DNA of 12,718 nt from Clostridia bacterium (GCA_900755895.1 CAAEIG010000181.1:1-12718), one strand, 5' to 3'. Shown: positions 1-5,492, counted from the stretch's first letter. Made by a program: numbers and translations. The notes: generated by a model from the sequence alone, not told the origin.

Positions 1-1086
1 GGCCGATTGACCAAGCGTATCTGCCTTGTGCAGCTCGATCAGTTGCCGGGTAGCATCCTCACCGTGCTTGCTCAAAAGCCGTTTGATTGGCTTCCTGTCG
101 GCCGTGATGGGCATGTCATGATAGCGAACGAGTCTTACAATTTGTTCTTTGCTGGCGTTATCGAAGCGAAGTCTACTGAGGATACTCTCCGCCATTGAAG
201 TACTCTGATCCGAATGCCCGAAGAAGTGGCCAATGCCATCCTCGGCGAGCGAGAAACAGGAAGGCTTCCCAATGTCATGCAGCAGGGCTGCCCAACGAAG
301 CACCGGTTCAGGGGTGATACTTTCAATGACCGCGATGGTATGGTCCCAGACATCCTTGTCATGATGTGGATTATGCTGCGGAAAGCCAAACATGGGTGTG
401 AGCTCCGGGATCGGGACGGCCAGCACATCGGCGAAGTCCCGCAGAACACCTGCCGCGCCCTGAGCGCAGAGCATTTTGGTAAGCTCAACCAGAATGCGCT
501 CCGCAGCGATACCTTTGAGCAAGTGCTTGTTCCTGTGGATGGCCGCTGCCGTGGCAGCTTCGATCGTCATGCCATACACGGAGGCGAAGCGAAGGGCTCT
601 GAGCATTCTCAGGCCATCTTCCTGGAATCTCCGATCTGGATCTCCCACGCAGCGGACAAGGTCGCCGGCAATGTCCGCCTTGCCTCCTACGAAGTCAACA
701 ACACCTGTCCTGGGGTTGTAGGCCAGAGCGTTCATGGTGAAGTCCCGGCGCTCAAGATCGTCCTTCAGGCTGCGGGTAAAGCTGACTGAGTCCGGATGCC
801 GATGGTCGGAGTAGTCCCCGTCAACGCGATAGGTCGTGATTTCTAGAGGCTCTTGGTCGATCACAACAGTTACAGTCCCATGCTTCAAGCCAGTCTCAAT
901 CAGGTGGTAGCCTGTAAAGATCTCCTCCACCTGCTCTGGGAGCGCGTTGGTGGTGATGTCCCAATCCTTCGCAGGACTGTTGTCACGCACATAATCACGC
1001 ACTGCGCCACCAACAAGGTACGCCTCATAGCCGGCCGCTTCAAGCATCTCAAATGCTGTATTCACTTGTGGTGGCAATTTCATCAT
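1..1086 (-). CDS. cca: CCA-adding enzyme (tRNA nucleotidyltransferase), partial at left edge
   Basis: The gene reads from two adjacent ATG codons (1086 and 1083) to the window edge without a stop; 361-362 residues are visible and the C-terminus is missing. The N-terminal class II nucleotidyltransferase head is clear: GGAVRD at about 25-30, the catalytic DWD at 40-42 and the RRDFTMNAL motif at about 112-120. An HD-type domain follows (LLHDIGKP near 268-274, FFGH near 287-290), as in bacterial CCA enzymes with a fused HD domain. The family adds or repairs the 3' CCA end of tRNAs using CTP and ATP, in the cytoplasm. It starts 4 nt after the stop of the upstream nucleotidyltransferase gene, so it is very likely the last visible member of the rtcB operon. 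The context suggests end repair of damaged tRNAs rather than only housekeeping; whether another cca copy exists elsewhere cannot be seen. Confidence 0.93.
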   Translation of the reverse strand, partial: MMKLPPQVNTAFEMLEAAGYEAYLVGGAVRDYVRDNSPAKDWDITTNALPEQVEEIFTGYHLIETGLKHGTVTVVIDQEPLEITTYRVDGDYSDHRHPDSVSFTRSLKDDLERRDFTMNALAYNPRTGVVDFVGGKADIAGDLVRCVGDPDRRFQEDGLRMLRALRFASVYGMTIEAATAAAIHRNKHLLKGIAAERILVELTKMLCAQGAAGVLRDFADVLAVPIPELTPMFGFPQHNPHHDKDVWDHTIAVIESITPEPVLRWAALLHDIGKPSCFSLAEDGIGHFFGHSDQSTSMAESILSRLRFDNASKEQIVRLVRYHDMPITADRKPIKRLLSKHGEDATRQLIELHKADTLGQSA

Positions 1087-1090
1087 AAGA

Positions 1091-1846
1091 TCACATCTCC
1101 AGTGCGGCGAGGAACAGCGCATTGAGTTCCTCCCAGTCCTTCGTGATTTCTCTCGGATACTGCTCCAACAGAGCACGCACCTCTGCAATGCTCCGATCCA
1201 TGTAAGCGTTGAGGATATCGATTCTCGGGATCATCTTCACCTCAGGGGAGTTCATCTTCAGATCAAGCAGCTTCGCAACGGTTTTCTCCAGGTAGTCCGG
1301 AAGCTGGCTCGCCGCCAGTTCAGAAAAGAGCATTGGGGGCGGAGTACCTTTTTCAAGGATCCACCGGCAAGCAAGGATTGGCCGCAGTACATAGAAGTAC
1401 TTCTTGGCCTTCACCATGTCGCCGCGCAGGTATTCTCGATAGTTTCCTTCCGCCATCTGCAGATAGTGCCAAAGGCCACTCTTGGACGAGAAGTAGCGCC
1501 GCATGACGGGCTTAAACGCCTCAGTGAAGTCAGTGGTCTGATACACGATGGGAGAGGAAAACCACTCAAATACGGTGGGGTTGGATTTATGGAGCAACTT
1601 CAGTGTCTTGTCCACATCCCAACCGTTGATGTCCAGAACACCATTGATGGGCAGCTCGATCACATCACGGACCCGGTTGAGCCTGAGATAGCTCTCTCTG
1701 GGGCGCACATAAATGAAGCGCACATCATAGTCGCTGTCCGGAGAAGCAAAGCCCCAAGCACGGCTACCGGACTCCACGGCCAAAAGGATGCGGCAGTTCT
1801 CCCGCTGCTCGATTTCATGAAGCTTTTCTTTGATCAATGCTTCCAC
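1091..1846 (-). CDS. Predicted nucleotidyltransferase, COG3541 (YcgL-like) family
   Basis: A 251-residue protein with a polymerase-beta-type nucleotidyltransferase signature near the N-terminus: GSRAWG at 27-32 followed by DSDYD at 37-41, where D39 and D41 should bind the catalytic metal. The remainder is helical and resembles the COG3541 family, whose substrate is not established. Start choice: an in-frame GTG at 1846 sits 7 nt after AAAGGCGGT, one base off a perfect ribosome binding site. The longer GTG (1855) or TTG (1852) starts would overlap that site. It lies 28 nt after rtcB and 4 nt before the CCA-enzyme gene, so the three genes are probably cotranscribed. Members of this fold transfer a nucleotide to RNA or protein. 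Beside RtcB, a role in modifying or mending RNA ends is the natural inference; the alternative, a toxin-type nucleotidyltransferase (MNT-like), is less likely here because no HEPN partner is present. Confidence 0.82.
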   Translation of the reverse strand: MEALIKEKLHEIEQRENCRILLAVESGSRAWGFASPDSDYDVRFIYVRPRESYLRLNRVRDVIELPINGVLDINGWDVDKTLKLLHKSNPTVFEWFSSPIVYQTTDFTEAFKPVMRRYFSSKSGLWHYLQMAEGNYREYLRGDMVKAKKYFYVLRPILACRWILEKGTPPPMLFSELAASQLPDYLEKTVAKLLDLKMNSPEVKMIPRIDILNAYMDRSIAEVRALLEQYPREITKDWEELNALFLAALEM

Positions 1847-1874
1847 GGTCAACACCGCCTTTCATCATTGTATT

Positions 1875-3077
1875 TCAGTCTGCTGCCTTAAAGTTATAGA
1901 CAGGACGGATCCGCTCAATAATCTCCGCAGTAGGGCCGATTTGAGCGACGATCTCCTCCATGCTCTTATAGGCCATGGGAGACTCGTCCAGCGTGTCGGG
2001 CACAACACAGGTGGTGTAGATACCCTCCATTTCCTTCTGGAACTCCTCCATGGACAGAGCATTGAAGGCCGCCTTGCGGCTCATCAGCCGGCCGGCGCCA
2101 TGAGGTGCGGAGCAATTCCAATCCTCGTTGCCCTTGCCGCTGCAGATCAGGCTACCGTCACGCATGTTGATGGGGATCAGCAGCTTCTCGCCGGCCTTGG
2201 CGGAGACAGAGCCCTTACGCAGGATCATGGCGTCCGTATCAATATAGTTGTGGATGGTGGTGAAGGTCTCCACCGCCGTGAAGCCCATGCCAGTCATGAT
2301 AACATCCACCATGGCCTTGCGGTTGAGCATGGCGAACTGCTGTGTCAGCTTCATATCGTGGATATAGTCCTCGAACAGCTTACCCTCCACATAGGCCAGA
2401 TCTTTGGGGATATTCAGCTCATGCTCCTTCTTGAGCGCCTTGATGGTCTTCTGGATCTCCTGGAACCGGCCCTCGGCCTTCAGCTGGTCAATGGCGGCTC
2501 GAACTTGATGCTGGGCGCCGCCCCAAAGGGCACGCCGACCCTCATTCTGGTAGTGCTCAGCCACCTCGGTGCCCAGATGACGGCTGCCAGAGTGGACCAC
2601 CAGGAACAACCGGCCATCCTCCGCGCGATCCACCTCAATGAAGTGGTTGCCGCCACCCAAAGAGCCGATGCTGCGCATGGCCCGGTTGAGATTGACTTGA
2701 TCTGTGCAGCGGAGGTGAGTCAGATCGATCTCAGCGTTCAGTGCATGAGGAATGTCTCGAACCTCACGGCCATAGGGGATCTCCCTGCGGATTAGGGCGT
2801 CCAGCTTCTCAAAGTCGACCTCCCGCTCACGAAGCTCAACAGTCTCCATACCGCAGCCGATATCGACGCCAACCATACCGGGCACGATCTTGTCCTGGAT
2901 GGTCATGGTGGTACCGATGGTACAGCCCTTGCCAGCGTGGACATCGGGCATGATCCGGATCTTGCAGCCGGCAAACTCGGCCTGATCGCAAACGGTCTGG
3001 ATCTGCTTGCGGGCTGCCTCCTCCAACTCGGGGGTGTAACAGACCGCAGTATTATATAAACCTTGAATCGTAATCAT
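1875..3077 (-). CDS. rtcB: RNA-splicing ligase RtcB
   Basis: A 400-residue protein matching full-length bacterial RtcB (about 400 residues). It joins RNA 2',3'-cyclic phosphate or 3'-phosphate ends to 5'-OH ends using GTP and Mn2+. Hallmarks seen: DIGCGME (72-78, metal Asp and Cys), GGGNHFIEV (141-149), HSGSRHLG (162-169), and CSAPHGAGR (322-330), in which H326 corresponds to the histidine that is guanylylated. All key residues look intact, so it should be active. The start is the ATG at 3077, after a GGGAG ribosome site; upstream in-frame codons reach into the promoter region and are not used in this reading. It has its own sigma-A-like promoter (3106-3134) downstream of a terminator that closes the DUF2828 gene. 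No RtcA cyclase or archease gene is seen nearby. Context: DUF2828/Ro-like protein upstream, two nucleotidyltransferases downstream. Confidence 0.97.
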   Translation of the reverse strand: MITIQGLYNTAVCYTPELEEAARKQIQTVCDQAEFAGCKIRIMPDVHAGKGCTIGTTMTIQDKIVPGMVGVDIGCGMETVELREREVDFEKLDALIRREIPYGREVRDIPHALNAEIDLTHLRCTDQVNLNRAMRSIGSLGGGNHFIEVDRAEDGRLFLVVHSGSRHLGTEVAEHYQNEGRRALWGGAQHQVRAAIDQLKAEGRFQEIQKTIKALKKEHELNIPKDLAYVEGKLFEDYIHDMKLTQQFAMLNRKAMVDVIMTGMGFTAVETFTTIHNYIDTDAMILRKGSVSAKAGEKLLIPINMRDGSLICSGKGNEDWNCSAPHGAGRLMSRKAAFNALSMEEFQKEMEGIYTTCVVPDTLDESPMAYKSMEEIVAQIGPTAEIIERIRPVYNFKAAD

Positions 3078-3105
3078 AACGATCTCCCTTTCCTTCATAC
3101 TCTTT

Positions 3106-3134
3106 ATTTTACGGTTCATCTCTGCCAACAGCAA
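3106..3134 (-). promoter_or_regulatory. Candidate promoter of rtcB
   Basis: On the minus strand TTGCTG (3134-3129) and TAAAAT (3111-3106) are separated by exactly 17 bp. The start of transcription would lie near 3099, about 20 nt before the rtcB ATG. This lets rtcB, the nucleotidyltransferase and cca be expressed apart from the DUF2828 gene. Based on consensus match only. Confidence 0.55.
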
Positions 3135-3149
3135 CACTTTTGTTGGGAA

Positions 3150-3192
3150 AGAAAAAGCAGGAGGCGATAACATACCTGCTATCACCTCCTGC
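3150..3192 (-). terminator. Intrinsic terminator after the DUF2828 gene
   Basis: The arms 3157-3169 and 3180-3192 pair at 12 of 13 positions (GCAGGAGG paired with CCTCCTGC at the base) around a 10-nt loop, and on the minus strand run into CTTTTTC. It lies 11 nt after the TAA of the DUF2828 gene, so it probably separates RNA-array/DUF2828 transcripts from rtcB, fully or in part. Confidence 0.75.
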
Positions 3193-3202
3193 GTCAGCTC
3201 TA

Positions 3203-4663
3203 TTATGCCACGATCGCCGCGTAACGCTCGGAACCCAGAACATCCATCATGAAGGCATAGGGGGAAAGAATGCCGGCTTTCAGCATGGAGAAGATTCGGG
3301 GATTACAGCCGGATACCAGCGCAACGCCCTGGTCGTTGATCTTGACGGGCTGCTGCTGATTACGGCTTGCCACATTCCAGAACATCACCTCGGGCAGCTG
3401 GTAGCCATGTTCCTCGAAGAGCCGCTGCGTATACTCGAAGTTGGTCAAGGAGCAATCTTCAGTACAGTAGTCGAACTCCATATCGGAGATAATGAAGATC
3501 TTGGCAGGCATATCCTTCTGGGGCACACGGTTCTTCACGGCAGTCTTGAGGATCAACTCAAACACACGCTGGATATTGGTGTTGGCGACCTCGTTGAACT
3601 GGTGACAGTACCGCACCTTTTCGTAGATATCCTTGCCCTTAATCTCCACCAGCTTGGGATTCTCAGAGAATGTGATGAAGTGGTTTTGGAATGCGCCGGT
3701 GTTGCGCTCGGCATAGTAGATACCAAGAGACAGCGCCACAGTGGCGGGGATGGGATCAGCACCACCGTACATGGAGCCGGAGCCATCAATGACGACCAGA
3801 GCGTTCTCACCGCCAGTGAAATCCTCCTGTGTCTTCCATGTTGCGTCAATGGCCTTGCGCTCCTGATCGGAGATATCGCCGCGACCGAAGAAGGGCTTGA
3901 TCATCTCATAGGGCATCAGGGTGCCAGTGTGGAGCTGCTCCGTACCCTCGGCGACACGGCTCATGAATTCATCATAGCGGTCTCCATCATTTCGCATGAA
4001 GGCCTTACGATACTTGAACATGGCCTTGGAGGGCTGCTTGGAGTAATCGAAGGTGTAGTCTTTTTCGCGCAGGTTGTTCTCGATGATGCTGATCTTGGTG
4101 CGCAGGGCGCTCAGCGTTTTGCGGTACTGGGCGTCGTTCATTCCCAGTGATCGGGCAATTTGTTTTGCCTGCCGGATCGCATCCTCGTTGGAGGCATTGA
4201 CGGAAGGAAGCCACTTGGCCAGCAGCGACACGGACTCGCCAGCCTCCAGAGCGGCACAGTCGGCTGCCAGCTGCTTTTTGATCAGATGCAGCACCTTGCC
4301 TTCGCATGTGGTGCCCATCAGGACCAGCAGGTCATCGTAGCGTCCATACTCTGCAATGTACTGGATGTTCTTCTCCAGGGATCGCGGCTCGTTGTTGGCC
4401 AGCCACTTCAGAATGGTACGGAAGACACGGCGCTCGCCGATACCGCCACGAATATCTCTCGCAAAGAACAGGGTCTTCATGGCCAGATCAGCGTCTTCGG
4501 CATAGGCGCGGAGGAAGCGATTCGTGATCTCCTCGTCACGCTCTCTGCGCAGGGCGCCGATCGTAGCGAACAGATCCAGACATTCAGACTGGGTGGAACG
4601 ATATGTAACTGCGCCATTTTCCGTATGGGTCATATTTGCTTCTTTCTTTAGAAACTTCAGCAT
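3203..4663 (-). CDS. DUF2828 protein: TROVE/Ro60-like helical region plus vWA domain
   Basis: A 486-residue protein resembling the DUF2828 family. The first two thirds is helical and carries the typical FFARDIRGGIGERR (67-80) and IAEYGRYDDLL (103-113) segments. The C-terminal third is a von Willebrand A domain with a complete MIDAS: DGSGS at 293-297, a Thr near 362 and Asp at about 394 (ISDME). The domain order is that of Ro60/Rsr, the RNA-binding ring protein that holds Y RNAs and misfolded RNAs, and DUF2828 is regarded as related to TROVE; RNA binding here is inferred. The start ATG at 4663 lies 8 nt after GGAGGAG. A GTG at 4672 overlaps that site, and an internal ATG at residue 11 is possible. 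It sits directly downstream of six tRNA-like RNAs in the same orientation, with only 33 nt between, and upstream of rtcB, which strongly suggests it is the protein partner of those RNAs. It is not a canonical Ro60 orthologue. Confidence 0.85.
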   Translation of the reverse strand: MLKFLKKEANMTHTENGAVTYRSTQSECLDLFATIGALRRERDEEITNRFLRAYAEDADLAMKTLFFARDIRGGIGERRVFRTILKWLANNEPRSLEKNIQYIAEYGRYDDLLVLMGTTCEGKVLHLIKKQLAADCAALEAGESVSLLAKWLPSVNASNEDAIRQAKQIARSLGMNDAQYRKTLSALRTKISIIENNLREKDYTFDYSKQPSKAMFKYRKAFMRNDGDRYDEFMSRVAEGTEQLHTGTLMPYEMIKPFFGRGDISDQERKAIDATWKTQEDFTGGENALVVIDGSGSMYGGADPIPATVALSLGIYYAERNTGAFQNHFITFSENPKLVEIKGKDIYEKVRYCHQFNEVANTNIQRVFELILKTAVKNRVPQKDMPAKIFIISDMEFDYCTEDCSLTNFEYTQRLFEEHGYQLPEVMFWNVASRNQQQPVKINDQGVALVSGCNPRIFSMLKAGILSPYAFMMDVLGSERYAAIVA

Positions 4664-4689
4664 GGAAATCACTCCTCCGTGATGAATTG

Positions 4690-4718
4690 GTTATACAAGG
4701 CACCATCAGGGATTTGAA
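4690..4718 (-). promoter_or_regulatory. Weak candidate promoter for the DUF2828 gene, inside RNA 1
   Basis: On the minus strand the T-loop-like TTCAAA (4718-4713) and TATAAC (4695-4690) are 17 bp apart, which would start a transcript near 4683, just before the DUF2828 ribosome site. The match is moderate (4 of 6 in the -35), and read-through from the RNA array is an equally good explanation. Confidence 0.25.
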
Positions 4719-4773
4719 CCCGAAAGTACGATTTCTAGTCGTAATTGTTACCAAGAATTGCTGTTGGTGCCTT
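4697..4773 (-). ncRNA. tRNA-like/Y-RNA-like RNA 1 (anticodon-type loop AGA)
   Basis: On the minus strand a 9-bp terminal stem (AAGGCACCA with TGGTGCCTT) closes a short tRNA-like fold. Immediately inside the 5' arm is ACAGCAA, the motif shared with four other RNAs of the array. A D-arm-like hairpin follows (AATT stem, loop with TGGTAA), then a perfect 5-bp anticodon arm TACGA/TCGTA with a 7-nt loop CTAGAAA (4732-4738; anticodon position AGA). The T arm has loop TTCAAAT and a flawed stem. Spacing between the terminal stem and the D arm is too long for a normal tRNA and no CCA is encoded. It is the last RNA before the DUF2828 gene. Probably a small structured RNA bound by that protein rather than a translating tRNA. 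Confidence 0.8.
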
Positions 4774-4777
4774 TCAC

Positions 4778-4880
4778 AAGATGCCTGACATATCGCAAGT
4801 CCTAAGCCGCCAGTTGACCGGCGCCCTGACCTCTGCATCGGATCGGATTCAAGACCGTTGGGTGTTGCTGTGGGCATCTT
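4778..4880 (-). ncRNA. Structured RNA 2 of the array (ACAGCAA motif, divergent core)
   Basis: An 8-bp terminal stem (AAGATGCC with GGCATCTT) encloses about 87 nt, with CACAGCAA immediately after the 5' arm as in its neighbours. The core holds a strong 6-bp hairpin (4808-4823, loop TCAA) and a weaker arm CGG...CCG around TCTTGAAT that resembles a tRNA-Ser(UGA) anticodon arm. A third arm, GAC...GTC with TGCGAT, stands where a T arm would be. No clear D arm is present. Membership in the array is supported by the terminal stem, the motif, the AAA before it and CTTGT after it; the tRNA likeness is the weakest of the six. Confidence 0.65.
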
Positions 4881-4892
4881 TATTGATAAAAC

Positions 4893-4989
4893 AAGGCACC
4901 ATGTGAAGTGGGAATCGAACCCACGAACGACGGGTATGAACCGCCTGCTATAACCATCTTAGCTATTCAATCTTTGCTGTTGGTGCCTT
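4893..4989 (-). ncRNA. tRNA-like/Y-RNA-like RNA 3 (tRNA-Met-like core, CAT anticodon)
   Basis: A 9-bp terminal stem identical to that of RNA 1 (AAGGCACCA with TGGTGCCTT) is followed by ACAGCAA and an asymmetric internal loop, then a well-formed tRNA core. There are 4 bp of acceptor-like stem (TGAA/TTCA), the linker TA, a D arm GCTA...TAGC with GATGG loop, and an anticodon arm GGCGG/CCGTC with loop TTCATAC (anticodon CAT, 4936-4938). The T arm is perfect, GTGGG TTCGATT CCCAC (4908-4924). The normal acceptor is thus replaced by a partial stem, an internal loop carrying the motif, and a second stem. That is not a standard tRNA, and no CCA follows. This is the clearest example of a tRNA core grafted onto a Y-RNA-like stem. 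Confidence 0.85.
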
Positions 4990-5003
4990 TTTGTCTAAGG
5001 AGT

Positions 5004-5089
5004 GAATACATCATCCGGGTGGGGCTCGAACCCACGACACAGAGATTGGGGTCTCCCGTTCTACCATCTGAACTACCGGAGATGTATTC
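5004..5089 (-). ncRNA. tRNA-like RNA 4 with extended acceptor stem (no ACAGCA motif)
   Basis: An 86-nt cloverleaf with a long acceptor: GAATACATC pairs with GATGTATTC, then one unpaired T on the 3' side, then TCCGG with CCGGA, giving 14 bp in total. Inside are TA, a D arm GTTC...GAAC with GATGG loop, and an anticodon arm GGAGA/TCTCT closing a 6-nt loop CCCCAA, one base shorter than in any normal tRNA. The T arm is perfect, GTGGG TTCGAGC CCCAC. The core most resembles tRNA-Trp. The over-long bulged acceptor, the 6-nt anticodon loop and the absence of CCA argue against a decoding tRNA. It is the only array member lacking ACAGCA; the bulged helix may replace it. Confidence 0.82.
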
Positions 5090-5092
5090 GAC

Positions 5093-5203
5093 AAGACGCT
5101 GTCCTTTATCATCATAAAGGGGGTCTCACCCTTTGTCGGCCTGCCCCGAAAGCAGGTGCTCCTTCGTTGAGCTAATGTTAATAGATAATGCTGTTAGCGT
5201 CTT
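5093..5203 (-). ncRNA. tRNA-like/Y-RNA-like RNA 5 (anticodon-type loop TCG)
   Basis: The longest member (111 nt). An 8-bp terminal stem AAGACGCT/AGCGTCTT is followed by AACAGCA and an internal loop, then TTATC/GATAA and a short CAT/ATG helix. The core has a D arm GCTC...GAGC, a perfect anticodon arm CCTGC/GCAGG with 7-nt loop TTTCGGG (5145-5151, anticodon position TCG), and a T arm AAGGG/CCCTT. The T-arm loop is TGAGACC, so the usual TTC sequence has been lost. The fold is tRNA-like but the T loop is no longer tRNA-like, which points to a mimic that no longer needs the translation machinery. Confidence 0.78.
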
Positions 5204-5207
5204 TTAC

Positions 5208-5301
5208 AAAGCGCATTCTTTATTCCGGAGAGGTTACTACGCCAGACCAGAACAGCGTCTATGATTAAAAGTCATATGCATGGGTTTGCTGTATGCGCTT
5301 T
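5208..5301 (-). ncRNA. Structured RNA 6 of the array (tRNA-Lys-like anticodon arm)
   Basis: This is the first RNA of the array in transcription order. A perfect 9-bp terminal stem AAAGCGCAT/ATGCGCTTT is followed directly by ACAGCAA. The only clearly tRNA-like part is a 5-bp arm TATGA/TCATA with the 7-nt loop CTTTTAA (5265-5271), identical to a tRNA-Lys(UUU) anticodon loop. A further hairpin ACGC...GCGT with TTCTGGT in its loop takes the T-arm place. A D arm is not recognisable. The CTTTGT just after the stem resembles the CTTGT trailing the other members. Confidence 0.72.
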
Positions 5302-5341
5302 TCGTGATTTAAGAATACTGCCTGTTCAGAGGAAAAACACG
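5302..5341 (-). promoter_or_regulatory. Probable promoter zone of the small-RNA array
   Basis: The 40 bases between the terminator at 5342-5370 and RNA 6 should contain the array promoter if that terminator is efficient. Candidate -10 boxes on the minus strand are TATTCT (5317-5312) and TTAAAT (5312-5307). No convincing -35 lies 17 bp upstream of either, which would fit an activator-dependent promoter controlled by the divergent WYL proteins. Only the -10 boxes are seen; the rest is inference. Confidence 0.3.
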
Positions 5342-5370
5342 GAAAAAAAGTTGCGAACTCAAGAGCAACT
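5342..5370 (-). terminator. Intrinsic terminator/attenuator upstream of the RNA array
   Basis: The 6-bp arms 5349-5354 and 5365-5370 (minus-strand AGTTGC with GCAACT) enclose a 10-nt loop and are followed on the minus strand by seven T (5348-5342). It can only stop transcripts entering from the divergent control region, because no gene lies upstream on this strand apart from the short candidate leader ORF. Confidence 0.55.
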
Positions 5371-5395
5371 ACCTAAAAGTCTGCGAAAAATTGGT

Positions 5396-5440
5396 TCAAA
5401 CCCATTCCAGACCGCAGTTGGCAAGGAGCTGTTCTTTCAT
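5396..5440 (-). CDS. Candidate 14-codon leader peptide before the terminator
   Basis: A minus-strand ATG at 5440 stands 5 nt after a perfect AGGAGGTG and opens 14 codons (MKEQLLANCGLEWV) ending in TGA. Beyond it are two mutually exclusive small helices (5379-5385 with either 5408-5412 or 5413-5417) and then the terminator at 5342-5370. This order of ribosome site, mini-ORF, alternative helices and terminator is that of a translational attenuator. However, the ribosome site is also one arm of an inverted repeat around the WYL promoter, so it may be chance. No family can be assigned to so short a peptide. Confidence 0.3.
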   Translation of the reverse strand: MKEQLLANCGLEWV

Positions 5441-5445
5441 TTGGA

Positions 5446-5486
5446 CACCTCCTGTGGTAAAATGAGGCCATAAACTGCAGGAGGTG
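5446..5486 (+). promoter_or_regulatory. Inverted repeat and -10 box of the WYL operon
   Basis: CACCTCCTG (5446-5454) and CAGGAGGTG (5478-5486) form a perfect 9-bp inverted repeat. The -10-like TAAAAT (5458-5463) lies between the arms, and a weak -35 (TTTCAT, 5435-5440) stands 17 bp before it. The right arm is also the ribosome site of the first WYL gene. If transcription starts near 5470 the left arm is not in the mRNA, so the repeat would act as a DNA operator, possibly for self-regulation. If it starts further upstream, the repeat would hide the ribosome site in a hairpin. Confidence 0.45.
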
Positions 5487-5492
5487 GATTTC

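Noticed and set aside
214..789. Plus-strand ORF of 191 codons near the left end
   Set aside because: It is antisense to the CCA-enzyme gene, whose nucleotidyltransferase and HD motifs are unmistakable.
1830..2795. Plus-strand ORF of 321 codons opposite rtcB
   Set aside because: It is the antisense of the highly conserved rtcB, has no ribosome site and an implausible composition rich in His, Leu and Gly.
3127..3134. AACAGCAA on the plus strand as a seventh member of the RNA family
   Set aside because: It is on the wrong strand relative to the array, has no terminal stem of the same type, and is explained by the -35 box of the rtcB promoter.
3140..4150. Plus-strand ORF of 336 codons opposite the DUF2828 gene
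   Set aside because: It is a long open frame created by the codon bias of the DUF2828 gene on the other strand; no ribosome site or known motif.
4908..5117. Plus-strand ORF of 69 codons across RNAs 3 and 4
   Set aside because: Its GIEPT and GLEPTTQRLGS segments are the usual antisense translation of T-arm and anticodon sequences; it is a spurious reading of the RNA genes.
4697..5301. Annotation of the array as ordinary tRNA genes (Ser, Met, Trp, Arg, Lys)
   Set aside because: The terminal stems are displaced from the cores, RNA 4 has a 6-nt anticodon loop, RNA 5 has lost its TTC T loop, and no CCA ends are encoded; tRNA mimics fit better.
4697..5301. CRISPR array
   Set aside because: The repeated elements are inverted terminal stems of differing sequence with a short shared motif, not identical direct repeats with regular spacers, and no cas genes are present.
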